Assembly (NCBI RefSeq): GCF_020523605.1
Contig: NZ_JAJAQI010000001.1
Location: 243,670 to 307,669 of the forward strand
Direction: 5' to 3'
Length of the DNA stretch: 64,000 nucleotides
DNA from: Roseicella aerolata
Lineage (GTDB): Bacteria; Pseudomonadota; Alphaproteobacteria; Acetobacterales; Acetobacteraceae
Shown: one piece after another, positions 54,770 to 63,923 of the stretch
Position numbering within the stretch: position 1 is the first letter of the stretch
Layout: each line of letters begins with the position of its first letter
Program-made: the position numbers and the translations under genes
The notes under the pieces: generated by a model
What the model saw: only the letters and a program-made list of their open reading frames with translations
The model's database searches: none
What the model was told of the DNA's origin: nothing

Positions 54770-55531
54770 GTGAAGGCGGTGCCCTCCACCAACCTCACCG
54801 CCGCCCTCCGCATCCTCGCCGGCCGCCTGCCCCTCGCCGAGCCGCCCGAGGCGGCGCTGGCGGCCGAAGCCTGGCGCCAGGCCTGGCGGCCGAAGCGGGT
54901 CCGACTGCTGCTGCTGGCCGAGAGCCATATGGCGACCTCGGCGGAGGAGCTGGACAGCCCGCTCCGCCTGCCGCCCGGCCTCGCCTGGCCGGTGCCGGCC
55001 GGCTTCGTCCGGCATGTCTACTGCCCCGCCTATGGCGAGCCGGCGCTCGTCCCGCATCTGCCCGCCGGGAATGCCGGCACGCCGCAATACTGGCGACTGC
55101 TGGCGGCGCTGGAGGGCGGCGCCGCGCCGACCCGGGCCGCGCTGCCGGCGCTCGGCGCCCGGCTGGCCGCCAAGGCAGCGCTGCTGCACCGGCTGCGGGC
55201 GCGGGGGATCTGGCTGACCGATGCCTCCCTGGTCGCGGTGGCCGGGCCGGGCGGGGAGCGCGCCGGCGCCGCCCTGCATGCGGCGGCGATCGCGGAAAGC
55301 TGGCGGCTGCATCACGGCGCCGCGCTGCCCGCGCTCGACCCCGCGCAGGTGGTGGTGATCGGCCGCGCGGTGGCCGGCGTGTTGCGGGCGGCGCTGGACG
55401 CGGCCTTCCCCGGCCGCTGGCAGGCGGTGCCGCAGCCCATGGGCGCCCGCGGCGCCGCCCCCGCCGCCGCGCTGCACGCAACCCTGGCCGAGGCGGCGCG
55501 CCGGCACGCCCCTTCCGCCGCGGGCGGCTGA
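54770..55531 (+). CDS. Hypothetical protein divergent from copA
   Basis: A protein of about 253 aa, start uncertain: GTG at 54770 or 54779, neither with a good ribosome binding site. It begins with an Ala/Leu-rich helical part and has a core RPKRVRLLLLAESHMATSAEE, then VRHVYCPAYGEPALVPH. The LLLLAESH strand-loop and the VVVIGRAVAGVLRAAL near the end suggest an alpha/beta fold, loosely like uracil-DNA-glycosylase-type proteins, but I cannot confirm that. It is followed after 26 nt by the protease gene on the same strand. Confidence 0.55.
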   Translation: MKAVPSTNLTAALRILAGRLPLAEPPEAALAAEAWRQAWRPKRVRLLLLAESHMATSAEELDSPLRLPPGLAWPVPAGFVRHVYCPAYGEPALVPHLPAGNAGTPQYWRLLAALEGGAAPTRAALPALGARLAAKAALLHRLRARGIWLTDASLVAVAGPGGERAGAALHAAAIAESWRLHHGAALPALDPAQVVVIGRAVAGVLRAALDAAFPGRWQAVPQPMGARGAAPAAALHATLAEAARRHAPSAAGG

Positions 55532-55557
55532 TTGACAGGCCGGCACGGTCCCCCGAC

Positions 55558-56610
55558 ATGCCCGCCGCCATGCCGCGACCTTTCCTCCTCGTCCTCGCCC
55601 TGCTGCTCCACGCCGTCCCGGCGCTCGCGGAGACGCAGCCCTTCCGTGTCGTCAACCGCACCGGCGCCGATGCCAGCGGGCTGCATGCCGTCCGCACCCC
55701 GCGCGGGGCGCAGAATGACTGGGGCAACAACCTGCTGCGGCCGGACCGGCCGCTGACCCCGGGCGCCGGCTTCCGGGTGCAGCCCGCCGAAGGCGCCGGC
55801 TGCCGCTTCGACCTGCGCCTGGTGCTGGCCGACGGGCGGGAGAGCGTGCTGCGCGACCAGGACATCTGCGCGCAGCGCGAGATCGAGATGGCCGCCGCCG
55901 CCCGGCCCGCCGCGCCGCTGCCGGTGCCCGTCACGCCGCCGCCGCAGGTGGAGCAGCAGCGGCCCAACCCGCAGGCCCGCAACGTCTCGACCGGCACCGG
56001 CTTCCTGGTGGCGCCGGACAGGGTGATGACCAACCACCATGTCATCGACAAGTGCAACCGCATCATCCTACGCACGCCGGATGGCCGCTGGCTGGGCGCC
56101 GTGCCGCCGGCGCGGGTGGATGAGAAGCTGGACCTCGCCCTGCTGGCGGTGCCCGGCCTGCCCGGGCCGGTGCTGAGCTTCCGCAGCGGCCCGGCGGTCC
56201 GGCGCGGGGAGGGGGTGGTGGTCTATGGCTACCCGCTGGCCGGTCTGCTCTCGGATGCCGTGCTGACCCGGGGCGAGATCAATGCCCTGGCCGGCCTTGC
56301 CGACAACCGCAGCCAGTTCCAGGTCAGCGCACCGGTGCAGCCCGGCAATTCCGGCGGGCCGATGCTGGACATGCAGGGGCATCTGGTGGGCGTGGTGGTC
56401 TCCAAGCTGAACGCGCAGCGCATCGCGCAGCAGATCGGCGACATCCCGCAGAACATCAATTTCGCGGTGAAGGGGGAGGCGGCGCTGAGCTTCCTGCAGC
56501 GCGCCGGGCTGGAGCCGCGGGTGGCGCAGAGCACGGCGCCGGAGCGGAGCGTGGCGGATATCGGCGAGATCGCGGGGCGGAGCACGCTGTTCATCCGCTG
56601 CGAGCGGTAG
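55558..56610 (+). CDS. Exported trypsin-like serine protease
   Basis: A 350-aa protein with signal peptide (cleavage after ALA, about 25). An N-terminal beta domain of about 100 residues ([18 protein letters not shown]...) and a Pro-rich linker precede a chymotrypsin-fold domain with all three catalytic residues: His161 in TNHHVID, Asp192 in KLDLALL and Ser265 in [10 protein letters not shown]. No PDZ domain follows, unlike DegP. It is a periplasmic or secreted protease of unknown target. ATG 55570 is a close alternative start. Confidence 0.85.
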   Translation: MPAAMPRPFLLVLALLLHAVPALAETQPFRVVNRTGADASGLHAVRTPRGAQNDWGNNLLRPDRPLTPGAGFRVQPAEGAGCRFDLRLVLADGRESVLRDQDICAQREIEMAAAARPAAPLPVPVTPPPQVEQQRPNPQARNVSTGTGFLVAPDRVMTNHHVIDKCNRIILRTPDGRWLGAVPPARVDEKLDLALLAVPGLPGPVLSFRSGPAVRRGEGVVVYGYPLAGLLSDAVLTRGEINALAGLADNRSQFQVSAPVQPGNSGGPMLDMQGHLVGVVVSKLNAQRIAQQIGDIPQNINFAVKGEAALSFLQRAGLEPRVAQSTAPERSVADIGEIAGRSTLFIRCER

Positions 56611-56613
56611 GGC

Positions 56614-56690
56614 GGATCGCGGGGGGCCGCGGACGGTCGGACGCGTGCCTCCGCCCGGACAACGGGCAGCGACCGCGGAGGGGCGTGCGG
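56614..56690 (+). repeat. Possible diverged family 1 repeat
   Basis: Starts GATCGCGGGGGGCCGCGGACG and shares CGCGTG and GACAA with family 1, at the same relative positions after small gaps. The second hairpin has the arms GACCGC/GCGGTC instead of the family sequence. A separate 10-bp inverted repeat ACCCGCCGGC/GCCGGCGGGT lies at 56702-56740. Confidence 0.35.
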
Positions 56691-56890
56691 TCCCGAAGGC
56701 AACCCGCCGGCAGCGCGGGGGAAGCCTCGGGCCGGCGGGTCGCCGCCTTCGCCGGGCCTGGATTTTGACAGCCGGCCCGGCAGTTGCTTCCTGCGCCCTG
56801 CCATCCGTGCCCGGTCATGGCGGACCGGGGCTGGGCATCGCCGCAGCGCCCGCACGCACCGTCCGGTCTCTCGGTCAACAAGGAAGTGTC

Positions 56891-57844
56891 ATGCATCGTC
56901 GTTCGCTGCTGGGCCTCGCCGCCACCGCGCTTGCCGCCCCCGCCCTGGCGGAGGAGGCCAAGCCGGTGCGCCTGGTGCTGCCCTTCCCCGCGGGCGGGGC
57001 GACGGACGCCATCGCCCGCGTCGTCGCACCCGGCCTGGCCGAGCGCCTGGGCCAACCCGTGGTCGTGGACAACCGTCCGGGCGCCGGCGGCATCCCCGCC
57101 GCCGAGTCCGTGGTGCGCGCGGCGCCGGATGGCCTGACCCTCTTCTTCACCACCAGCTCGACGCATTCGACCGGGCCTGCCGTCACGCCGCGCCTGCCCT
57201 ATGACGTGGTCGCGGATTTCACCCCGGTCGCGCTGGTCGCCACCTCGCCCTACATCCTGGTCGTGTCCTCCGCCGTGCCGGCGACGACGGTGCAGGAGTT
57301 CATCGCCTGGGCCAAAGCCCGGCCGGGCGAGGTGAATTACGGCTCCTCCGGCGTCGGCACCACGCCGCACCTGACGGGCGCGCTGTTCGGCGCGCTGGCG
57401 AAGCTGCAGATGGTGCACGTGCCCTATCGCGGCACCGGCCAGGTCTATGCCGAGCTGCGCCGTGGCGAGGTGCATGCGCTGTTCGACACGCCCTCCACCG
57501 CCGCGCCGCACCTCGCTTCCGGCGCTGTCCGGGCGCTGGGCGTGGGCGGGCCGGAGACGCCGCTGGCGCCGGGCCTGCCTTCCATCGGCAGGACGGTGCC
57601 GGGATTCGGGAGCGAGGTCTGGTTCGGCCTGTTCGGCCCGGCACGGCTGTCGCCCGAGCTGACGGCGAAGCTGCAGGCCGCCGCCATCGGCGCGGCGCGC
57701 GACCCGGCGCTGCGCGAGAAGCTGGCCGGGCTGGGGGCCGAGCCGCGGGGCGAGGACGGCGCTACCCTGCAGCGTGTGGCGACGCAGGAGCGCGAGCGCT
57801 GGGTGAAGCTGGTGCGCGAGCTGGGGATCCGGCCCAACGACTGA
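56891..57844 (+). CDS. Tripartite tricarboxylate transporter (Bug-family) binding protein
   Basis: A 317-aa exported binding protein with an RR-containing signal peptide (1-20). [41 protein letters not shown] is the Bug/TctC hallmark, and [13 protein letters not shown] and VPYRGTGQ complete it. Such proteins bind carboxylates for TctAB permeases. TctA and TctB are absent here, as is common for the many orphan Bug proteins of this group. AAGGA precedes the ATG. Confidence 0.9.
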   Translation: MHRRSLLGLAATALAAPALAEEAKPVRLVLPFPAGGATDAIARVVAPGLAERLGQPVVVDNRPGAGGIPAAESVVRAAPDGLTLFFTTSSTHSTGPAVTPRLPYDVVADFTPVALVATSPYILVVSSAVPATTVQEFIAWAKARPGEVNYGSSGVGTTPHLTGALFGALAKLQMVHVPYRGTGQVYAELRRGEVHALFDTPSTAAPHLASGAVRALGVGGPETPLAPGLPSIGRTVPGFGSEVWFGLFGPARLSPELTAKLQAAAIGAARDPALREKLAGLGAEPRGEDGATLQRVATQERERWVKLVRELGIRPND

Positions 57845-57865
57845 TGCCCGCCCGCATAAGTCCTG

Positions 57866-58106
57866 ACCTGCAGCCGCCGCAGGCGGCTGAGCGCCCGAAG
57901 GGGCGCCGCGCCAAGTGGCGCGTAGCCAAGCCGCAGAGCGGCGCCGGCGACTGAGGCCGCATAAAGGCGTCAGCCTTTATGCCGATTGGTATGATGCCGG
58001 CTGGCGTCATGCCTGGCTCATGACGTCCCGACCCGCGGCCCGCGGAGCGGGCCGAGCGCGCGAAGGCGCGCCGCGGCACAGGCCGCGGGCCGCATGAATG
58101 CGTCAG
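57866..58106 (+). repeat. Family 2 hairpin repeat, two tandem units
   Basis: Unit 1 (57866-57973) and unit 2 (58031-58106) begin alike: 37 of the first 48 bases match. Each has two adjacent perfect hairpins. Unit 1 has CAGCCGCC/GGCGGCTG and GCGCCC-GAAG-GGGCGC; unit 2 has CGGCCCGC/GCGGGCCG and GCGCGC-GAAG-GCGCGC. Differences between units occur on both arms, so pairing is kept. Unit 1 ends in CATAAAGGC/GCCTTTATG, and CGTCATG/CATGACG lies between the units. It occupies the spacer between the Bug-protein gene and the convergent MFS gene. Confidence 0.7.
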
Positions 58107-58158
58107 ATGGATGCTGGCTGGCAGGAGCCGCTGCCGGGGCGCCGCCGGGGGCCTTGGG

Positions 58159-59478
58159 TCACCCCGGGTCGGCCGCACCGGCGGCGCCGCGCAGGCGCGG
58201 CAGCAGCGCGGCGGCGGAGAGCGCGATCACCCCCCAGGCCAGGGCGAAGGCCGCCGGCGCGTCCAGCGCATCCACCGCCAGCCCGACGGCCAGCGGCCCG
58301 GCGCTGAAGCCGAGATGGGCCATCACGAAGAATCCCGCGACGGCGCGCGCCCGCTCCTCGCCCGAGGCCGCCTCCGCCACCGCCGCCAGCCCGCCCGGAT
58401 AGACCAGGGCATAGACCGCGACGCCGACCACCGGCCCGCCCAGCAGCAGCGGCCAGAGCCCGCGCGTCGCCGCCCCCCAGAAGGTCACGGCCGCGCCCAC
58501 CGTCAGCAGCAGCAGGCCGAGCGCGACCGCCCGCCGTGGCGGGATCCGCCGGACCGCGAGCTGCGCCAGCACCCCCACCGCCATCATGGCGCAGGCCGCG
58601 GCCGGCCCGGCCAGCGGCAGCCCCTCGGCCGCCAGCACCGCCGGCACGCTGGTCAGCACCGCCCCCGTCGCGCTCCAGCCAGGCAGGATGGCGAGCGTGG
58701 TCGGCCAGGTGCCGGGCGGGAAGGCCGGGCGCCGCAGCCAGCCGCCGCGGGGCAGGTCCCCCCGCCTCGGCAGCGTCTCCGGCAGTCGCGCCACCAGGAC
58801 CAGCAGCAGCGCGGCGAAGCCGAGATGCGCCGCGAAGGTCACCGGCGGGTCGGCCGCCGGTGCCAGCGCCAGCGCGGCCAGCGTCAGCAGCCCGCCGGTC
58901 GCGAAGCTGCCGATCGTCGCCGTCGCGATCACCCCGGCGGCGCGCCGGCCGGCGGCGGCCTGCCCCTCCTGCCCGTTGCCCGTCAGCTCCGCCGCCCAGG
59001 CCGCCGCCGCCCCGGTGACGCAGCCCATGGCGAAGCCCTGCGCGACCCGCGCCGCGGCAAGCGCCGGGATGCCGGGCAGGAGGCTCAGCAGCAGGGTGGA
59101 GAGGGCGGCGCAGGCGACGCCGAGCAGCACGCAGGGCCTGCGCCCGATCCGGTCCGGCAGCGGGCCGAGCAGCGGGGCGGTGACGATGGCGGTCGTCGCG
59201 TAGCAGGCGAAGGCGAGGGCCAGCGCCCCGGCGCCGTAGCCGCCCGCCGCGGCATAGGCACCGTAGAGCGGCAGCGGCACGGTTGTGGCAAGGCCGACGG
59301 CCGCGACCGCCAGCCCGATGACCAGCGCGGCCTGGCGGTGTGGCGGGGCAGTCAGCGGGGCCCTGCCCCTGTCCGATGGCCGGCGGTGGACCGGAGCGGC
59401 GCGCGGACGGGCCTGCGCGCCTGGGCGCGCGCCGCCGCAGGGCGGGCAGGGGCCGCCGGTGGACCGGCATTCGGGCAT
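58159..59478 (-). CDS. MFS transporter, probable drug or metabolite exporter
   Basis: A protein of about 439 aa (start uncertain) with twelve hydrophobic segments. The A-motif region GPLPDRIGRRPCVLLG between helices 2 and 3 marks the major facilitator superfamily, and VPLPLYGAYAAAGGYGAG at the start resembles the Bcr/YdhP-like exporters. No ATG with a good ribosome binding site lies near the first helix; ATG 59478 leaves a Pro/Arg-rich extension of about 45 residues, and a non-ATG start nearer the helix is possible. Substrate unknown. Confidence 0.75.
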   Translation of the reverse strand: MPECRSTGGPCPPCGGARPGAQARPRAAPVHRRPSDRGRAPLTAPPHRQAALVIGLAVAAVGLATTVPLPLYGAYAAAGGYGAGALALAFACYATTAIVTAPLLGPLPDRIGRRPCVLLGVACAALSTLLLSLLPGIPALAAARVAQGFAMGCVTGAAAAWAAELTGNGQEGQAAAGRRAAGVIATATIGSFATGGLLTLAALALAPAADPPVTFAAHLGFAALLLVLVARLPETLPRRGDLPRGGWLRRPAFPPGTWPTTLAILPGWSATGAVLTSVPAVLAAEGLPLAGPAAACAMMAVGVLAQLAVRRIPPRRAVALGLLLLTVGAAVTFWGAATRGLWPLLLGGPVVGVAVYALVYPGGLAAVAEAASGEERARAVAGFFVMAHLGFSAGPLAVGLAVDALDAPAAFALAWGVIALSAAALLPRLRGAAGAADPG

Positions 59479-59689
59479 GGACGCAGTCCGCGGCCGCCGT
59501 CCCTGGCCTGCGCAGTGATGGACATGGGGGCAGGATGGCATGTGCGGCGGGCGCTGACGATGACCCCGGAGGGCGGGCGAGGCCGCCCCTTACCAGCGGC
59601 CCTCATCAGTGGTCCCGGCAGCGCGGGCGGCAGCCCGTGCCGGGGAGGCGCCCTTGCCCGGATGCGCCCAGGCATCGGGGCCGCGGATA

Positions 59690-60361
59690 TCAGCCTTCCC
59701 CGAAGCCGACGAACAGGTAGCCCATGCCGCGCAGGGAGCGGATGCAGTCCTGCCCCTCCAGCTTGCGCCGCAGCTTGGCGATCAGCACGTCCACCGAGCG
59801 GTCCTCGGCCGACCAGGGCCGGTTCAGCGCCTCCCGGCAGATCGTCTCGCGGTCCACCGGTGTGCCCTCCCGCCCGGCCAGCACGCTGAGGACCCGGAAC
59901 TCCGCCGCCGTCAGCTCGCAGCCCCGGCCATCGGGCCGCAGCACGTCCCGCCGCGCCTCGTCCAGCCGCCAGGCCGAGACGGCGGGCGCGCCGCGGGCGC
60001 CGGTGCGCCGCAGCACCGCGGCGATCCGCGCCAGCAATTCGCGGGGCGAGGCGGATTTCGCCACATGGTCGTCCGCCCCGAGCTCCAGGCTGAGGATGCG
60101 GTCCACCTCGCTCACCCCACCGGTCAGCATGATGCAGGGCAGCGTGCTGACCTCCCGCAGCCGCCGCAGCACCCCGATGCCGTCCTCGCCCCGCAGCCGG
60201 TGGTCGAGGATCAGGATGTCCGGCCTTTCCACCGGCATCGCCGCCAGGAAGCCCGCCCCCGTCATGTGCAGGCTGACGGTGCAGCCATGCTCCCCGAGGA
60301 AGGTGGCCAGCTCGGCCCCGAACTCGGCATCGTCATCCACCAGAGCGACCCGGTAGGACAT
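59690..60361 (-). CDS. OmpR-family response regulator
   Basis: A 223-aa two-domain regulator. The receiver has Asp9-Asp11 (LVDDD), the phospho-acceptor Asp53 in LILDHRLRGEDG, and Lys in VAKSAS. The winged-helix DNA-binding domain (about 125-220) contains LTAAEFRVLSVLAGREG and VDVLIAKLRRKLEG. GGAGG precedes the ATG at 60361. It is the last gene of the three-gene signalling operon; its partner kinase is probably encoded directly upstream. Confidence 0.92.
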   Translation of the reverse strand: MSYRVALVDDDAEFGAELATFLGEHGCTVSLHMTGAGFLAAMPVERPDILILDHRLRGEDGIGVLRRLREVSTLPCIMLTGGVSEVDRILSLELGADDHVAKSASPRELLARIAAVLRRTGARGAPAVSAWRLDEARRDVLRPDGRGCELTAAEFRVLSVLAGREGTPVDRETICREALNRPWSAEDRSVDVLIAKLRRKLEGQDCIRSLRGMGYLFVGFGEG

Positions 60362-60460
60362 CCAACCTCCACTATTCCTGACAATTCCGGGCAGGCACCA
60401 CCCATCGCCCCATTGTATTCCATGGACTGCATCGACTGGCGCATCTCCGATCCGCCGGCC

Positions 60461-62593
60461 TCAACCCTGCATGGCGTCCGCCACTTCGACCCGCGGCGCC
60501 TCCGCCCCCGCCGCCCGCAGCCGCAGCCGGAACTCCGCCCCGCTGGCGCCATTGGCCGCCGTGATCTCGCCGCCGAGCGAGCGCAGGATGCCCTGGCAGA
60601 GCGAGAGGCCGAGCCCGGTCCCCTGGCCGGGCGCCTTGGTGGTGAAGAAGGGCTCGAAGAGCCGGGGCAGGACGGCTTCCGGGATCCCCGGCCCGGTATC
60701 GGCGATGCGGAGCGTCACCCACCCCCCCTCGGCCCGCCCCGTCACCGTGATGCGCCGCTCGGGCGTCGCGGCGCCCAGCATGGCGTCGCGCGCGTTCAGC
60801 AGCAGGTTGATCAGCACCTGCTCGAGCAGCAGGGCGCGGCCGCGCACCGGCGGCAGCCCCTCCGGCAGGTCCAGCGCCAGCGTCACCTCCGCCTCCCGCA
60901 GGGCGGCGCCGGCCAGCATGGTGGCGCCGGCCAGCACATCGGCCAGCGCCACCGATTCCAGCGTGCCGGGATCGATCCGGCCGAAGGCCCGCAGATGGTC
61001 GATGATGCCCTTGGCGCGCTGGGCCAGCAGGCTGATCCGCTCCATCCGCTTCAACGCGTCCGGGATTGCCTCCGCCCCGCGCCGGTGCAGCGCGTTGGCG
61101 GCATTCTCGGCGGCCAGCGCCATGGTCGAGACCGGCTGGTTCAGCTCATGCGCGAGCCCGGTCGCCATCTCCCCGAGCGTCGCCAGCTTGGCGCTCGCCA
61201 CCAGCGCCGCCTGTGCCTCGCGCTGCTCCGTGACGTCCCGGATGTAGCCGACCAGCTCGGTCCGGCCATCGGCATGCCGCCGCACCGGCTGCACCGTGGC
61301 GCGGAGCCAGCGCCGGACCTCGTCCGGCCGGCGGAAGAGCAGGTCGGCCGTCTGCCGCCCTTCCGAGGCCGCCCGCTGGTGCAGGCCCGGCACCGCATGT
61401 GGCGGCTCCGCCTGCTCGACCCGCTTCAGGATGTCGGGGAGGGTGGTCAGAGCCGCTCGGTCGAGCCCGGTCAGCTCCTGGATCGTCGGGCTGGCATAGA
61501 GGAAGCGAAGGCCGCCGGCGGCATCGGCCTCGGCGCGGTAGGCGGCGCCGGGCAGCCCCTCCAGCACCCGGGCCAGCTCCTGCTGCAGCGCCTCGGCCGC
61601 CGCCAGCGCTGCCTGGCCCTGCCGCCGCTGCCGCCGCTGATGGAGCAGCAGGACCAGGCCGAAGCCGAGGAGCATGGCGGCGATCACGCCGGCACGCAGC
61701 AGCCTGCGTAGCCGGTGCGGGTCGGCCAGCGCCGCCTCCGCGTCGATGCTCGCCGAGACGAAGAGGGAGGTACCGGGCACCCGGCGCAGGGCAACGAAGA
61801 TGTCACGGCCGTCGATGGAACTGCGGGTGCGGACCACGCCCTCGGCCCCGGCGCGCATCATGCCGAGGACCGGGCTGTCGGCCCGGACGGTGCGCCCGAT
61901 GGTGGCGATGGGATCGTCGCTGCGGGCGAGGAAGATCCCGTCCTGCCGGATCACCGCGGCACCGCCGCGGTCGCCCGCCAGCAATTCGCGCAGCAGCCGC
62001 GACAGGTCCAGCGGATCGAGCGAGACGACGATGACGCCGGCGAAGCGCCCATCCGCCTCGCGGACCGCCCGGCTGAATTGCAGGGTCGGCAGGTTCGACA
62101 CGCGGCCGATCAATGGCTCGCTGACGAAGAGCCGGTCGGGCGGCGGGCTGCCGTCCGGCAAGGGCAGGTGGGCGCGGAAATGCGCCCGGTCCGAGAGATC
62201 GACCGGCTGCCAGCCTTCCACCGAGGACCAGGCGACGCGGCCATCGGCGCCGATCAGCGCGAGCTGGAGGATGCCGAAGGCGCGCCGCCCGACCACCCGG
62301 CGGGCCAGCGCCTCCAGCGCCGCCGCGCCCTCCCGGTTGCCCTGGGCGAGCAGGGCGAGCCTCTCCCGCACCATCCGGTCGAGCGCATCGACGGCATCGA
62401 GGCTGCGGAGCAGCGTCAGCCGCGCGGCCTCGGCCTCCCGCGCCGCCTCGGCGAAGGCGGCGGCCTCGGCGCGCTGCAACTCCCGCCGGTGGACGCTCTC
62501 GATGCCGAGATGCAGGGCGAGGCCGGCGAGGCAGACGAGACCGAGGGCGAGCAGCAGGCCGAAGCGATTCCGCACCGAGGCCAGCATGGTCAT
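60461..62593 (-). CDS. Membrane sensor histidine kinase with Cache and PAS domains
   Basis: A 710-aa kinase. Membrane helix 1 (about 11-28) and helix 2 (about 300-320) flank a periplasmic double-Cache-like sensor (30-295) with FVSEPLIGRVSNLPTLQFSR. A PAS domain follows (about 340-465), then HisKA with His482 in LAHELNQPVSTM and a HATPase with N box NLLLNARDAM, DTGPGIP and GTGLGLSLCQGI. The HELNQP form is that of DctB/FixL-type kinases, so a carboxylate or similar ligand is plausible but unproven. Its start overlaps the upstream fusion gene in ATGA. Confidence 0.92.
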   Translation of the reverse strand: MTMLASVRNRFGLLLALGLVCLAGLALHLGIESVHRRELQRAEAAAFAEAAREAEAARLTLLRSLDAVDALDRMVRERLALLAQGNREGAAALEALARRVVGRRAFGILQLALIGADGRVAWSSVEGWQPVDLSDRAHFRAHLPLPDGSPPPDRLFVSEPLIGRVSNLPTLQFSRAVREADGRFAGVIVVSLDPLDLSRLLRELLAGDRGGAAVIRQDGIFLARSDDPIATIGRTVRADSPVLGMMRAGAEGVVRTRSSIDGRDIFVALRRVPGTSLFVSASIDAEAALADPHRLRRLLRAGVIAAMLLGFGLVLLLHQRRQRRQGQAALAAAEALQQELARVLEGLPGAAYRAEADAAGGLRFLYASPTIQELTGLDRAALTTLPDILKRVEQAEPPHAVPGLHQRAASEGRQTADLLFRRPDEVRRWLRATVQPVRRHADGRTELVGYIRDVTEQREAQAALVASAKLATLGEMATGLAHELNQPVSTMALAAENAANALHRRGAEAIPDALKRMERISLLAQRAKGIIDHLRAFGRIDPGTLESVALADVLAGATMLAGAALREAEVTLALDLPEGLPPVRGRALLLEQVLINLLLNARDAMLGAATPERRITVTGRAEGGWVTLRIADTGPGIPEAVLPRLFEPFFTTKAPGQGTGLGLSLCQGILRSLGGEITAANGASGAEFRLRLRAAGAEAPRVEVADAMQG

Positions 62594-63834
62594 TCGGTCG
62601 GCAGTTCGAGCGCGGCCTCGATGCCGCCTTCCGGCCGGGGCCGCAGGCTGAGGCGCCCGCCATGCCGCTCCGCCACGCGCCTGGCGATGGCAAGGCCGAG
62701 GCCCAGCCCTTCCCGCCGGCGATTGAGCGCGGAGCCCTCCACCGCGAAGGGGCGGCCGGCATCGGCCAGCAGGGCGTCCGACATGCCATGGCCGCGGTCG
62801 CGCACCACCAGCCGCAGCACCCTGCCCATCTGTTCCGCGCCGAGCTCGACCGTGCCGTGCTGCGGTGTCGCGTGGATCGCGTTGTCGAGCAGCCCGGCCA
62901 AGGCGGCGGCGAGGTCGCCGGCCTCGGCCCGGAGGGGGAGGCAGAGCAGCGGGCCGATCACCACATGCACATCGCGGGCCGCCGCCAGGCGCCGGGTGCG
63001 GGCCACCGCCTCGGTCAGCAGGCCGTGCACATCGACCATCTCCAGGCTGCCCCGGGATTCGCCGCGCAGCCTTTCCCAGGTGAGCAGCTTGTCGACCGTC
63101 TCCAGCAGCCGCTCCCCGGCCTCGCGCAGATGCAGGCCGTAGCTCTGCGCCGCCTCCGGCGTCCTGGCATGGCCGCCCTCCAGCAATTCGGCGAAGCCGA
63201 TCACCGGCACCAGCGGCGTGCGCAGCTCATGCGCCAGCAGGCGGAGCCGGTCCTCCGTCTCGCCCACCTCGGGCGGCAGGCTCGGCCGGGCGGCCTCCAG
63301 CTTCCCCAGCGCGGCCGAGAGGCGGCCGGCCAGCGCGCTGCGCTCCTCCTCCGCCTCCTGCAGCCGGGCCCCGATGGCGGCGCGCTCCGCCGCCGCGGCG
63401 CGGCGGGCGAGGGCACGTTCCATGGCGGCCCGCACGGCGCGGGCGGCCTCCGGCAGGCCGAAGGGCTTGGTGAGGAAGTCGGAGACGCCGCTGCGCATCG
63501 CCTCCACCGCCTGGTCCATGGAACCATGGGCGGTGATCAGCACGACGCCGCGCGCGGTCGCGTCCGGCTCGGTCGCGAGGACCTCGGCCGCGAGGGACAG
63601 GCCGCTGCCGCCGGGCATGCGGATGTCGGAGACCAGCACGCCGATGCCGGGATCGGCGCGCAGCAGGGCGAGGGCGGCGGCGGCGGAATTGGTCGTGGCG
63701 ACCTCGAAGCCTTCCTCGCGCAACCCGTCCGACAGTTCCTCGGCGAGCATCGGCTCGTCATCGACCACGAGGACGGAAAGGCCGGGCCGGCCAGGGCTTG
63801 GCCGCCGCTGCCCGGGCCCGTTCTCGTTGTGCAT
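62590..63834 (-). CDS. Receiver-histidine kinase fusion protein
   Basis: A 414-aa soluble protein. The N-terminal receiver (20-140) has Asp25/Asp26, phospho-acceptor Asp70 in VSDIRMPGG and Lys123 in LTKPFG. A coiled-coil (140-185) leads to HisKA with His202 in LAHELRTPLVPVIGF and an ATPase domain with N box GLLDNAIHA, DRGHGMSD and GLGLGLAIARR. This is a receiver-first hybrid without DNA-binding or membrane parts. It heads the operon and would take phosphate from, or compete with, the next kinase. The ATG at 63834 has GGGGAT upstream. Confidence 0.9.
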   Translation of the reverse strand: MHNENGPGQRRPSPGRPGLSVLVVDDEPMLAEELSDGLREEGFEVATTNSAAAALALLRADPGIGVLVSDIRMPGGSGLSLAAEVLATEPDATARGVVLITAHGSMDQAVEAMRSGVSDFLTKPFGLPEAARAVRAAMERALARRAAAAERAAIGARLQEAEEERSALAGRLSAALGKLEAARPSLPPEVGETEDRLRLLAHELRTPLVPVIGFAELLEGGHARTPEAAQSYGLHLREAGERLLETVDKLLTWERLRGESRGSLEMVDVHGLLTEAVARTRRLAAARDVHVVIGPLLCLPLRAEAGDLAAALAGLLDNAIHATPQHGTVELGAEQMGRVLRLVVRDRGHGMSDALLADAGRPFAVEGSALNRRREGLGLGLAIARRVAERHGGRLSLRPRPEGGIEAALELPTE

Positions 63835-63923
63835 GGACCGTAAATCCCCGCCCGGCCACTCGATACCAGACGCTTAACTAGTCTTACTGTGTCAAAGCTT
63901 TCCGGTCTTCCTATATGTGGGGG
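63835..63923. promoter_or_regulatory. AT-rich divergent promoter region
   Basis: This 89-nt spacer is the least GC-rich stretch near the right edge. On the minus strand it has a perfect TTGACA (63890-63895 region) facing the signalling operon, without a clear -10. On the plus strand GTGTCA and TATATG, 17 bp apart, could serve the partial gene at 63924. Confidence 0.35.

Noticed and set aside
57866..58106. CRISPR array
   Set aside because: There are only two units, they differ at many positions, are themselves long hairpins and have no regular spacers; no cas genes are present.
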